From NCBI RefSeq assembly GCF_003605755.1, contig NZ_RAHJ01000014.1:62001-126000 (forward strand): DNA of 64,000 nucleotides. The letters run 5' to 3'. Shown here piece by piece: positions 17,873 through 26,674 of this stretch; position 1 is the first letter of the stretch, and each line of letters opens with the position of its first letter. The translations under genes were made by a program, and so were the position numbers. The notes beneath the pieces are model-generated. The model saw nothing but the letters and a program-made list of their open reading frames with translations, did no database searches and was not told where the DNA came from. Origin of the DNA: Tsuneonella suprasediminis. GTDB lineage: Bacteria > Pseudomonadota > Alphaproteobacteria > Sphingomonadales > Sphingomonadaceae.

Positions 17873-18814
17873 CTAGCTTTTCTGCGATGCCCTAGTCGGG
17901 CGAACAGACACTTGCATCGCCTTCACGATCTCATTGAGCTCAGCAGTGCGAAGGGAACGGTTCCACTCCACACCGAAGCATCCATCTTTTTGCCAGCGGA
18001 CAGTGACATTTTCAAATTGCTGGCCGCCAACCAGGACCGTTGCCCGTTCCCCTGGTAAAATCTGACGAGAGGCTTCAATGCAGGCCCCGCCCTGTGAAAG
18101 ATTACGCAATATGCCTTCGTGCCGCAAACCATTGAGGTAAAATATGATCGGCACTTGATGAGCGAGGCGCACGGCGCGGTAGTCGTCTGGGCGAGCAACC
18201 GGCAACCGCAGCGTTTCGTCCAAATGGAACACGCCAAAATCATCGCCATTCACCCACTTCACTGTGGATTCGATCGGCCTTTTCTCGTCGACGCTATAAA
18301 CGATACAATCGCCCACTTCGACAGAGATGGGCGCGCGAAGTCTTGCGCCGTGGCGCGAGATATTGCGAACTACGCCAAACGCCTTCGCCTCACCACAAGC
18401 TATCGATGCAGGAATGTAAACTGATTGATAACGCTGCTCGCTACGGCGATCGCGCTGCGGTGCGTATATGTCTGCGGCATCTGCCGTGAAATTCTCAACA
18501 TCGGAATTACTCGCCCCCGCAAAACCATCGTGGGCATTGGGTGCGACCAGTCGACAGGCACCAGATACAAGGGCACGCGCTTCGCCCGGCGCAACCGTTC
18601 TCAGCGCATATTCGCAAGTACGAAGTTTTTCATCCAAACCTGTTTCATCAAAGGTGCTTGCAGCCTCCGCGAGTTGATGGAGTATCGATACGGCGGCATC
18701 CAGTTCCGATCGCGGTATGCGCTCGCTCCGCGCCATACTGTTCAGGAGAGTGTGTGCATATTGCTTACGTTCAAAATACATCGTGCGAAGTGCGTCGGTA
18801 TGATTGGTCGCCAT
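17873..18814 (-). CDS. Tandem PilZ-domain protein
   Basis: A 313-residue cytoplasmic protein. An N-terminal helical region (residues about 1-110) precedes two PilZ domains. The first has DRRSEQRY followed by NISRHGARLRAP; the second has AHQVPIIFYLNG then NLSQGGACIEAS. The first carries the RxxxR-like and NxSxxG c-di-GMP motifs; the second keeps NxSxxG but its arginine motif is weak (AVRLAHQV). It probably senses c-di-GMP and controls motility or surface polymers. A 127-codon frame ends 4 bases upstream on the same strand, so the two may be co-translated. Confidence 0.85.
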   Translation of the reverse strand: MATNHTDALRTMYFERKQYAHTLLNSMARSERIPRSELDAAVSILHQLAEAASTFDETGLDEKLRTCEYALRTVAPGEARALVSGACRLVAPNAHDGFAGASNSDVENFTADAADIYAPQRDRRSEQRYQSVYIPASIACGEAKAFGVVRNISRHGARLRAPISVEVGDCIVYSVDEKRPIESTVKWVNGDDFGVFHLDETLRLPVARPDDYRAVRLAHQVPIIFYLNGLRHEGILRNLSQGGACIEASRQILPGERATVLVGGQQFENVTVRWQKDGCFGVEWNRSLRTAELNEIVKAMQVSVRPTRASQKS

Positions 18815-18818
18815 TTCG

Positions 18819-19199
18819 TTAATACCCCTGTCCTGAAACGCAGCATGCGGCGAGCGACTTCAGCAAGGATGGCAATCGGCGAGGGCCAGACTGGATCGGT
18901 GTGCAAGCCTGTCCAAACTGCGCCGCTCCACTGCCAACTTCCCTATTGCGCACAGCTAATACAACGGGTGATCGTCGGCGTATGTGCGACATATTACGAA
19001 TGCATTGCCGATAATCGATGACACCAGGTCGGGATGCCCCATAATCGAGCTCAACCGACTGCGCCTTTCCTCCATTCCAGGCGTCTCGCATATACTTGCT
19101 ATTATTCGAAATTATGGAGGTAAGCCTGCGTTCTGGCACAGTACCCCCTCCGATGTTCGCGATAGTCGGATCGTTTTTTGCAGGAATGGTCTCAACCAT
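18819..19199 (-). CDS. Hypothetical protein upstream of the PilZ gene
   Basis: Unrecognised. The frame starts at an ATG with GGGAGG seven bases ahead and ends 4 bases before the PilZ gene start, the spacing of a coupled gene pair. The product of about 126 residues has no signal peptide and no clear domain. Composition is Ser/Arg/Gly-rich with RRRSPVVLAVRNREVGSG in the middle. Reality depends on the good ribosome site and spacing alone; it could be an untranslated leader. Confidence 0.4.
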   Translation of the reverse strand: MVETIPAKNDPTIANIGGGTVPERRLTSIISNNSKYMRDAWNGGKAQSVELDYGASRPGVIDYRQCIRNMSHIRRRSPVVLAVRNREVGSGAAQFGQACTPIQSGPRRLPSLLKSLAACCVSGQGY

Positions 19200-19328
19200 G
19201 CACAACCTCCCAATGGAGGTCATGCCTAACGCCATCCCATCAACCTTACGTAGCGATTAATGTAGTATTTTCATATATGTAGGGTGAAAGTGGAAAATCA
19301 CTCTGACGATCGCGTGAAATGCACGGCC

Positions 19329-19772
19329 TTAGTGAAGAAAACGCCTGCCTACAGAACGGCTTGGCCGCTTGGGAACCAGCTTCGTTTGCGACAGCGCTGC
19401 TGCCAGTGCACCAATCATGGCCAGAGCGATGGAATTCGCGAAGAATGTCACTTCGTCCCCGCTTCCGTCCATGTGAATTGTCGCCAGTGAACTGCCTGCA
19501 GCAGACTTGCTCAACACGAAACTGGTTTTATCGCCACATAAATCAAGCAGCGCACATTCTGTCGCGTCGTTTCCCACATGAGCCAGGAAGGCGCGCCTGT
19601 CCGTGGCGGTGCCGAGATGATCCCTCAACATCTCCGGGGAAGCGGATATCAATTCGAACAGACGCACTGCCAGCTCAGGCGCATCGCACGCCTTTGCATC
19701 AGTACATTGATCTGCCAGATCGCTCAGCCCCTGATTCCAGAGCGGCCGTCTGTTGCGTGCTTCATTCGCCAA
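19329..19772 (-). CDS. Hypothetical protein, 147 aa
   Basis: Unrecognised. A plausible globular sequence: an N-terminal helical part (LWNQGLSDLADQCTDAK...LAVRLFELISASPEMLRDHLG), a region with CALLDLCGDKTSFVLSK, and a hydrophobic segment FFANSIALAMIGALAAAL near the C-terminus. The C-terminus is basic. The start is a TTG at 19772, so the true N-terminus is uncertain. It sits between the PilZ gene pair and an insertion-sequence scar, with 130 bases of AT-richer sequence (19200-19328) upstream of the pair that probably carries their promoter. Confidence 0.5.
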   Translation of the reverse strand: MANEARNRRPLWNQGLSDLADQCTDAKACDAPELAVRLFELISASPEMLRDHLGTATDRRAFLAHVGNDATECALLDLCGDKTSFVLSKSAAGSSLATIHMDGSGDEVTFFANSIALAMIGALAAALSQTKLVPKRPSRSVGRRFLH

Positions 19773-20000
19773 TTTCTAAACACTCTTCTTTGCCGGTCAC
19801 GCTATTACGTTTCCCGGCTGTGTGGTGCGACCCGAAACGGCACGGCCGCTATAATTGTCCGTTAGTTAACTTCAACTGATAATTGACAAGTGCATTACCC
19901 ATCAGATTCTGCACAGGGCACCTGCCCTCTCTGCATGGTCCACGAGAACATTGAAGCGTTAGGCTCAGGACCCATTACTGGCACCGTTGAGGTTTGAAGC

Positions 20001-20264
20001 AAAATGGCCCAGCGCAAGGAGAAAGGGCGCAGGGATATGTCAATATTTCAAGACCTTTTGACGTAGCGATGGGCCATTTTGGTCAAATCCCTGCGGGACA
20101 TCTAATGAATCGTGAGTCTAGCCAACACTGCCAGATTGGCGATATGACTTAAGACAATGCACGCCAAATGCGTATGGTTATGGAAACAACGTTTGAAGCC
20201 CATGAAATGGATGGCTCGCCGCACAAGATAGTCATCATCAACGGATGCTTTTCGTACTTTCGCA
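20001..20264. mobile_element. Possible insertion-sequence remnant
   Basis: The 640-base gap 19773-20416 has no confident gene. AAAATGGCCCA at 20001-20011 and its exact reverse complement at 20070-20080 form an 11-bp inverted repeat. Just beyond it, the minus strand from about 20264 to the stop at 20102 reads DDDYLVRRAIHFMGFKRC then FHNHTHLACIVLSHIANLAV. That is transposase-C-terminus-like, and an in-frame stop precedes it. I read this as a decayed element end; the family is not assigned. Confidence 0.3.
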
Positions 20265-20416
20265 AAGCGCTCTCACGGACACGCCACAAACTCTGGCGTT
20301 AGACGTCATCAATTCAAAACCAACAAATAACGGGTCACGCCAAACAGCATCGTGACCTGGCGGAGCAGGCCCTGCCAATCTCGACCGGATGGATGCTCAC
20401 TGCATACCGAGGCAGG

Positions 20417-21622
20417 CTATCGAGTGCCTGTCGCCAACTCTTCCTCCACCCGCGTGAAGGCACTGTGCAGGCCAGTATCGGCATCCAGCACATCGGTCGC
20501 AATGTAAGCGACACCCGTGCCGAACTGCGAGTCGATCCACAGGCCGGATTTAAGGCCGTATGCGTCGCCTGCGTGCCCTACGCGCGGACGGCCATCTCCG
20601 AAGGGATCGTCGTGACAGCCTTGCTCATGTGTCGCGAGAGTCTGACTGGCAAGGCCGTAACGACACAGAAAACCCTTTTCCGTTTCGCCATTGCTGCCGT
20701 CGGAACGCCATTCTGGCTTCAGCAGCTCACGAACGGAAGCGGGGCGCAGCAAGCGCACTTTATCCAACTTGCCATTGTTCAGCAGCATCCGGCCGATCGT
20801 CGCCAGCCCCTTCGCCGAAATACGTAAGCCGCCCTGCGGCGCGAAGATCGCTCCATTGCGACCCGGTTGCCACACAGACAGATCGCACGAACCGTCGGTC
20901 GCTGGTGTCACCGGGCAATCGGGCATCGTGCCGTGGTTATCGTCTTTGGTCGGCTGCCGTTCGCGATACAGTACCATCGCCCGCCCGGCGAAGGCAGGGG
21001 TGCAGGCTGCCCAGTTATAACACCCTTCCAGACCCAGCGGCTCCAGCACCAGCCGCTGCATCAGCAGATCGAACCGTTCGCCGGTCGCGCGCTCCATCAC
21101 AGCGGCGACGACGGGGGTGTTGAAATTGGTGTATCGGTAATATGACCCTGGCGCATGATCGGCATCCCATGCCCGCGGATCAGCCAGTATCGCGCCCATG
21201 TCGGCATCCAGCGGCAGGACATAATCGATCGTATCGGTCAGGCTGGAACGGTGCGACAGCAACAATCGCAGTGTGATTGGGACATCGGGAAATGCCGGGT
21301 TTCGCAAGCGATAGCCCAACAGATCGGAGACATCGGCGTCGAGGTCGAGCTTGCCAGCTTCCACCAATCGCATCGCGCCAATGGAGACAACCAGCTTGGA
21401 TATCGATGCCACCCGCGCCGGATCGTCCGCAGTCACTGTGCGGCCGGTGGCAAGATCGGCCACTCCTTCGCTGCGAATATCGGTGATGCCATTGCGATCG
21501 AACGCCACGCGCACAGTGGCCAACGGCTCCTGCCGTGGGGGCTCATCGTGCGCGACAGCATGACCGGACACCGAAAGAGCGAGCATCGCCAGCAATGGCG
21601 GCATAAAGCGTCTGTAACTCAT
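20417..21622 (-). CDS. Serine hydrolase, class C beta-lactamase/EstB-like, secreted
   Basis: A 401-residue protein with a Sec signal peptide ([17 protein letters not shown]). The three active-site elements of the penicillin-recognising fold are present: SISK (SxxK, near residue 73), YTN in YYRYTNFN, and HAG in VGHAGDAYG replacing KTG. This is typical of the serine beta-lactamase-like family that includes esterases, D-aminopeptidases and DD-peptidases. It is divergent from a LysR regulator whose other side starts the D-glutamate operon, so a role in releasing D-amino acids or peptides in the periplasm is reasonable but unproven. Confidence 0.86.
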   Translation of the reverse strand: MSYRRFMPPLLAMLALSVSGHAVAHDEPPRQEPLATVRVAFDRNGITDIRSEGVADLATGRTVTADDPARVASISKLVVSIGAMRLVEAGKLDLDADVSDLLGYRLRNPAFPDVPITLRLLLSHRSSLTDTIDYVLPLDADMGAILADPRAWDADHAPGSYYRYTNFNTPVVAAVMERATGERFDLLMQRLVLEPLGLEGCYNWAACTPAFAGRAMVLYRERQPTKDDNHGTMPDCPVTPATDGSCDLSVWQPGRNGAIFAPQGGLRISAKGLATIGRMLLNNGKLDKVRLLRPASVRELLKPEWRSDGSNGETEKGFLCRYGLASQTLATHEQGCHDDPFGDGRPRVGHAGDAYGLKSGLWIDSQFGTGVAYIATDVLDADTGLHSAFTRVEEELATGTR

Positions 21623-21826
21623 TGCGAAAAGCTAACGCGATATGCCGACAAACGCGATATTCTTGCTGACAGGGTGCATAACCAATGGCTATTCTTCTGC
21701 CTCAAGCTGCACGCTCCCACGCCTTGGGTTCGCTTTCTGCCCAACCCCGGCCAGAAAAAGGTCGCAATAATATGTCGATATTACAACGAGCTTTGTTCAT
21801 GATCCGAGCGCACGAGGGCTGATCCG

Positions 21827-22720
21827 ATGAATTTGCGGCACATCGAAATATTCCACGCAGTTTACGTCAACGGATCGGTCAGCGCAGCAGCGCGCATGCT
21901 CAATGTTTCGCAGCCATCGGTTTCGAAGGTGCTGCGCCACGCCGAATCGCTGCTCGGCTTCCAATTGTTCGACCGTACAGGCGGGCGCCTGATCCCAACC
22001 GACGATGCCCACACGCTGTTTGCCGAAGTGCGGGAAATTCAGGACCGGGTCTATGCCTTGCGCGCCGCAAGCCGGAACCTGAAGCGCGGAGCAGGAGCCA
22101 TCCTGAAAATTTCCGCGCTGCCATCGCTGACACTCGATCTGGTGCCGGGCGCAGTGGCGCAATTTCTCCGCACCCATCCTACGGTTAAGTTCGATCTGCA
22201 GACAATCCATCACGAGGATTTGCTCCGCAAGCTCTATGAACGCGAAACCGATGTAGCGATCGCCTACGAAGTACCGCAGGATGCCCCGCTCGCCAGCCAG
22301 TACCTCGGCTCTGGCGAACTGATGGTGCTCTATCGCGAATCCGAAATGCCCGATGCACCGCCGCGTGTCCCATTGGAAGACCTCGCTGGCAAACCACTGA
22401 TCAGCCTCGCCACCAGTGGCCCGATCGGGGTACTGTTCACCAGCGAGATCGAACGGCGCGGGATCGAGCTGGACGAAGTGGTTTCGGCCCGCACGTTCCA
22501 TATCGCCACGGCTCTGGTGCGGCAGGGTGTGGGGATGACCGTCGTGGACAGCTTCACGGCGATGGCCTCGCTCACGCCGGGGTTGGCGATGCGGCCGCTT
22601 GCCCCTCGACTAACCTTCGATATCCATGCGATTTATCTGCAAAATCGCCCGCCGACCGCGCTCGCCACCGATTTCGTGAAGGCATTGGCGCGCCGGGTTG
22701 AGGCCGTGTCGGCAATATAA
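21827..22720 (+). CDS. LysR-family transcriptional regulator of the D-glutamate genes
   Basis: A 297-residue LysR protein. The N-terminal winged helix is clear: MNLRHIEIFHAVYVNGSVSA then AARMLNVSQPSVSKVLRHAE, followed by a substrate-binding domain with LKISALPSLTLDLVPGAVAQF and a GVGMTVVDSFTA segment. It lies 70 bases ahead of dgcN on the same strand and is divergent from the serine hydrolase. Local control of dgcN-dgcA is the simplest reading. The 204-base divergent gap (21623-21826) should contain the promoters and LysR sites; no sure T-N11-A box was picked. Confidence 0.9.
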   Translation: MNLRHIEIFHAVYVNGSVSAAARMLNVSQPSVSKVLRHAESLLGFQLFDRTGGRLIPTDDAHTLFAEVREIQDRVYALRAASRNLKRGAGAILKISALPSLTLDLVPGAVAQFLRTHPTVKFDLQTIHHEDLLRKLYERETDVAIAYEVPQDAPLASQYLGSGELMVLYRESEMPDAPPRVPLEDLAGKPLISLATSGPIGVLFTSEIERRGIELDEVVSARTFHIATALVRQGVGMTVVDSFTAMASLTPGLAMRPLAPRLTFDIHAIYLQNRPPTALATDFVKALARRVEAVSAI

Positions 22721-22790
22721 CGGCAAGTTATGGAATGCCTCCTGCACTGAATGCGCGCACTCACGCCAGACGCTGTATTCGGTGAGAACC

Positions 22791-23798
22791 ATGATAAACG
22801 GTCCCTTCCTTCTCTATCTGGGTCATTCGACCGACCCCGTTGGCATCAAAACCTCCCGTGGACTGGCCGATTTTCGGCGGCAGGATTGTGTTGGCGAATT
22901 CCGGTATGACGATTGCCCGCTGACGCTCGGCCTGCCGCGGATGACTCTGGCCGAAGGTGCCGCGGCGGGTGCCCGAACGCTCGTGCTTGGTATCGCCAAT
23001 TCGGGTGGGACGATGGACCCGGCTCTGATCGACGACGCTGCCGAAGCACTCGATAACGGGATGCATGTCGTATCCGGCCTGCATCAGCGCCTGCGCGATG
23101 TGCCGCAGCTGGCCGAACTTGCTGCCGCGAAAGGGCTCGACCTGATCGACGTTCGCAATCCACCTGCCGATCTGAAGGTCGGCACTGGGCGGCCACGTGC
23201 CGGGCGGCGGATACTGACAGTGGGTACCGATTGCTCGGTCGGCAAAATGTACACCACCATTGCTCTGACCCAAGGCCTGAAGGCGCGCGGCGAATCCGCC
23301 GATTTTCGTGCCACCGGGCAAACCGGAATTCTGATCGCGGGGTCCGGCGTACCGCTCGATGCAGTCGTGGCCGATTTCATTTCAGGCGCGATCGAACAGG
23401 TCGCCCCGGCTCGCGACGACGGCGGATGGGATGTGATCGAAGGGCAAGGGTCGCTGTTTCACCCTTCGTTCGCCGGGGTATCGACGGGACTGATCCACGG
23501 GGCGCAGGCAGAGGCGTTGGTGCTGTGCCACGATCCGGCGCGGCAGGGGATGCGCGGCCTGCCCGAACGGCCGCTGCCCGGTCTGGCCGAATGCCTGGCG
23601 CTGAACCTGCGAATGGCCGCGCTGACCAGTCCCGGTGTGCGCGCTGCGGGGGTATGCCTCAATACATCGAGCCTTGCCGAAGATGCCGCACGCGAATTGT
23701 GCGAGAGCACCGGTACGGAGCTAGGCCTGCCGTGCACCGACCCGGTGCGGTTCGGTGTCGATAACGTGATCGATAATCTCTTATGCCCCGCAAACTAA
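22791..23798 (+). CDS. dgcN: DUF1611 protein, D-glutamate N-acetyltransferase (DgcN-like)
   Basis: A 335-residue DUF1611-family protein: an N-terminal domain starting FLLYLGHSTDPVGIKTSRGL, then a P-loop-like VGTDCSVGKMYTT near residue 142, ATGQTGILIAGSG and DVIEGQGSLFHP. In published work, as I remember it, DgcN acetylates D-glutamate to N-acetyl-D-glutamate, which DgcA then racemises to the L form. The gene pair here has exactly that order, which raises confidence. GGTGAG precedes the ATG. The 3' end overlaps the epimerase gene by 16 bases. Confidence 0.85.
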   Translation: MINGPFLLYLGHSTDPVGIKTSRGLADFRRQDCVGEFRYDDCPLTLGLPRMTLAEGAAAGARTLVLGIANSGGTMDPALIDDAAEALDNGMHVVSGLHQRLRDVPQLAELAAAKGLDLIDVRNPPADLKVGTGRPRAGRRILTVGTDCSVGKMYTTIALTQGLKARGESADFRATGQTGILIAGSGVPLDAVVADFISGAIEQVAPARDDGGWDVIEGQGSLFHPSFAGVSTGLIHGAQAEALVLCHDPARQGMRGLPERPLPGLAECLALNLRMAALTSPGVRAAGVCLNTSSLAEDAARELCESTGTELGLPCTDPVRFGVDNVIDNLLCPAN

Positions 23799-24766
23799 GC
23801 GCCCGCCACGACCGTTTCGCTCTCCATACTCCGTTTCGTATCGCACGCGGAGTGAAGACCGCTGCCGATGTCGTGACAGTGGAGATTTCCGATGGCGCTG
23901 CGACCGGGCGCGGTGAAGGGGTGCCATACCCGCGCTATGGCGAAAGCATCGAGAGCGCGCTGGCGGAAATCGCCGCAGTTCGCGCCGCATTGGAGGCGGG
24001 TGCCGGGCGCCACGAGATTATCGGTCTGATGCGGCCCGGTGCCGCCCGCAATGCCGTCGATTGCGCGCTATGGGATCTGGAAGCAAAGCTGGCTGGAAAG
24101 ACGGTTGCCGCTCTGATCGGCACGCCCGAACCCGGCCCTGTCGCAACCGCGCTGACCGTGGTCATCGACACGCCAGATGAAATGGCCCGCGCCGCTGCGG
24201 CGATTGCCGACGTCCCGCTGATCAAAGTGAAAGTGGATGCCAGCGATCCGGCGACAGCGATCCGCGCTGTCCGGCAGGCCGCACCCGATACCGCACTGAT
24301 CGTCGATCCCAACGAAAGCTGGGACGAAGCGCTTGTGCGCGCGACAATGCCGGTGCTGGTCGAATGCAAAGTCGATACTCTGGAACAGCCCTGCCCTGCC
24401 GAAAACGATGGCTGGCTGGCAGGATACGACAGCCCGGTGCCGATCTGCGCCGATGAATCGCTGCACACCGTGGCAGAGCTGGACGCTGTCGCCGCCCGCT
24501 ATGGCGCGGTGAATATCAAGCTGGACAAGACAGGCGGGCTGACCACCGCGCTCGAACTGGCGAAGGCGGCGCGGGCACACGGGCTGAAACTGATGAGCGG
24601 GTGCATGGTCTGCTCATCGCTCGGCATCGCACCTGCATTGCACATCGCACGGCAGGCCGACTGGGCCGACCTTGACGGGCCAACATGGCTGGCCGACGAT
24701 CGCGCGGGCGGCACACGCACCGAACACGGCATCATGCAACCACCAACGGAAGGTTTCTGGGGATGA
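23783..24766 (+). CDS. dgcA: Enolase-superfamily epimerase, N-acetyl-D-glutamate racemase (DgcA-like)
   Basis: A 327-residue member of the dipeptide-epimerase (YcjG/YkfB) branch of the enolase superfamily. Catalytic and metal residues are in place: KVK (Lys148, Lys150), metal ligands Asp175 in IVDPNESW, Glu201 in LEQP and Asp224 in ICADES, then Lys in NIKLDKTGG (246 or 249). On family alone this would be L-Ala-D/L-Glu epimerase. Adjacency and overlap with dgcN favour N-acetyl-D-glutamate racemase. Its last codon overlaps the start of the D-aminoacylase gene (ATGA). Confidence 0.86.
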   Translation: MPRKLSARHDRFALHTPFRIARGVKTAADVVTVEISDGAATGRGEGVPYPRYGESIESALAEIAAVRAALEAGAGRHEIIGLMRPGAARNAVDCALWDLEAKLAGKTVAALIGTPEPGPVATALTVVIDTPDEMARAAAAIADVPLIKVKVDASDPATAIRAVRQAAPDTALIVDPNESWDEALVRATMPVLVECKVDTLEQPCPAENDGWLAGYDSPVPICADESLHTVAELDAVAARYGAVNIKLDKTGGLTTALELAKAARAHGLKLMSGCMVCSSLGIAPALHIARQADWADLDGPTWLADDRAGGTRTEHGIMQPPTEGFWG

Positions 24767-26334
24767 AGACACGTCTGGGTATCGCGGCTTTGGCGTCCAT
24801 TCTGCTGGCGTCCTGTGCGACCCCCGGCGTTGTTCCGGCTGAGGCCGATCTGCTGATTCAGGGCGGCACTGTCTATCCCGGCGGTGCGGAGCCATTCACC
24901 GGCGATGTCGCCATCAGGGGCGATCGGATCGTCGCGGTCGGCCCGCAGCTCCACATTGCTGCCGCGCGGACGATCGATGCCAGGGGCATGGTCGTGGCCC
25001 CCGGCTTCATCGACCCGCATACCCATATGGAAGGCTGGATCACGGCAGACGATGCCAGCCGCCGTCTGGTCGAACCATTCCTGATGCAAGGCGTGACCAC
25101 TGCATTCGTCGGCAACGATGGCGGCGGGCGGATCGATATCGGCAATCTGCTGGCCAGCGCAAAGGCCAGGCCTGTTGGGATCAATTACGGCAGCTTCACT
25201 GGCTTCGGCACGATCCGCGCAAAAGTCATCGGCATGGACCGCCGCGCCCCGACCGACACCGAACTGGCGCAGGAAAAGGTACTGGTAAAGCAGGCCATGT
25301 GCGAAGGGGCGCTGGGTCTTTCGACCGGGCTGTTCTACGCTCCGCAAAGTTTCTCGAAAACCGACGAAGTGATCGCTCTGTCACGTGTCGCCGGCGAAAT
25401 GGGCGGAAAATACGACAGCCATTTGCGGGACGAAGCGAACTATAACATCGGCCTCGCCGCTGCAGTCGATGAAGCGATCGCTATCGCCCGCGACGGGCAT
25501 ATCCCGGTTCACATTTCGCATATCAAGGCGCTGGGTGTGGATGTGCATGGTATGGCTCCGGCGATTATCGCCAAGATCGAACAGGCCCGCGCCGAAGGGC
25601 TGTCGATCACCGCCAGCCAGTATCCGTGGAACGCCAGCGGCACGAGCCTGGTATCGTCGCTGGTCCCGCTATGGGCGCAGGATGGCGGGCGCACGGCGAT
25701 GCTCGCCCGGTTCGACGATCCCGCGCAGCAGACCCGCCTGCGGGCAGACATCACCGAGAACATGCGCCGCCGTGGCGGGCCGGGAAGCCTGCTGATCGTG
25801 CAAGGGAAGTGGCGCGGGCAACGGCTGGATGCCGTGGCGAAGGCAATGAATACCGACGCCGTTTCCGCCGCTATCGCCGCGATCCGTCAGTCCGATGCCG
25901 CTACGATCAGCTTCAACATGGCGGAAAGCGATATCGAAGCGTTCATGCGGCAGCCGTGGGTGATGACCGACAGCGATGCCTCGACAGCGCACCCACGCGT
26001 TTATGGCAGCTTTGCCCGCAAATATGCGGTCTATGTAAAAGAGCGCAAAGTCCTGACCACGCGCGAATTTATCGACCGCAGTTCGGCCACGGTGGCGGAC
26101 TGGTTCGGGCTGGCCGACCGGGGGCATTTGCGCGCGGGTGCATTTGCCGATGTCGTGGTGTTCGATCCGCAGACGTTTGCATCACGCGCAACCTACGAAG
26201 CCCCCGAACAGACGGCGGCCGGGGTGCGCGATGTCGTGGTCAACGGCGCGCTGGCCGTTGCCGATGGCAAGCTGACCGGCACAGCGGCAGGGCGTGCTCT
26301 GCCACATACCCCGCCCGCCGGTTCCTGCCGGTAA
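24763..26334 (+). CDS. N-acyl-D-amino-acid deacylase (D-aminoacylase), predicted lipoprotein
   Basis: A 523-residue amidohydrolase-superfamily enzyme with lipobox ILLASC (Cys about 15), so it is exported and lipid-anchored. It carries the D-aminoacylase pattern: VVAPGFIDPHTHMEGW (zinc His-x-His), LGLSTGLFYAP, PVHISHIKALG with His ligands, SQYPWNASGTSL and late VMTDSDAS. Such enzymes release D-amino acids from N-acyl-D-amino acids. With dgcN and dgcA downstream in the cell, periplasmic hydrolysis would supply free D-glutamate to the pathway. A loss of the lipobox would argue against that order. It is the last gene of the overlapping dgcN-dgcA operon. Confidence 0.88.
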   Translation: MKTRLGIAALASILLASCATPGVVPAEADLLIQGGTVYPGGAEPFTGDVAIRGDRIVAVGPQLHIAAARTIDARGMVVAPGFIDPHTHMEGWITADDASRRLVEPFLMQGVTTAFVGNDGGGRIDIGNLLASAKARPVGINYGSFTGFGTIRAKVIGMDRRAPTDTELAQEKVLVKQAMCEGALGLSTGLFYAPQSFSKTDEVIALSRVAGEMGGKYDSHLRDEANYNIGLAAAVDEAIAIARDGHIPVHISHIKALGVDVHGMAPAIIAKIEQARAEGLSITASQYPWNASGTSLVSSLVPLWAQDGGRTAMLARFDDPAQQTRLRADITENMRRRGGPGSLLIVQGKWRGQRLDAVAKAMNTDAVSAAIAAIRQSDAATISFNMAESDIEAFMRQPWVMTDSDASTAHPRVYGSFARKYAVYVKERKVLTTREFIDRSSATVADWFGLADRGHLRAGAFADVVVFDPQTFASRATYEAPEQTAAGVRDVVVNGALAVADGKLTGTAAGRALPHTPPAGSCR

Positions 26335-26384
26335 CACGCGGCAAGCCAGATTCGGTGAGGTGGAACAAAGTTCGCCTCATCGTG

Positions 26385-26413
26385 CGTCGCCCCGGCCCCG
26401 ATCCGGGGCGACG
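26385..26413. repeat. Perfect GC palindrome (REP-like)
   Basis: CGTCGCCCCGG and CCGGGGCGACG form an 11-bp perfect inverted repeat around a 7-base loop, 51 bases after the D-aminoacylase stop. Related motifs (AAGCTGGACCCCGGC) follow directly. This style of element is scattered in sphingomonad intergenic regions; it may also end transcription. Confidence 0.6.
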
Positions 26414-26511
26414 CTTTCCTTCCAAAACATTGCCCTGCAGAAGCTGGACCCCGGCTTGTGGGCCATGGTGACGGTAGGGAGGAACTGACTTGACCAGGCA
26501 ACCCCGCCCCC

Positions 26512-26630
26512 CGTCATTGCGAGGAGCGTAGCGACGCGGCAATCCATAGACTGCACCTCGCCTCAATCACAACCGATGCGATAGGCAGTGCCTTTGCTCC
26601 ATGGATTGCTTCACTATGTTCGCAATGACG
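26512..26630. repeat. Dispersed intergenic repeat pair (CGTCATTGCGAGGAGCG type)
   Basis: CGTCATTGCGAGGAGCG... at 26512-26547 (ending GCGGCAATCCAT) has its inverted partner ATGGATTGC...CGCAATGACG at 26601-26630, so the unit is a 119-base imperfect palindrome. The same consensus is known to me as a widespread dispersed repeat in alphaproteobacterial genomes. It lies between two convergent genes in the D-amino-acid region. No gene was seen in the remaining gap 26335-26674. Confidence 0.75.
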
Positions 26631-26674
26631 AAAAGGTGGCTATCGAGGGCGCCTTAGGCGCCAACCCTCTCCCA

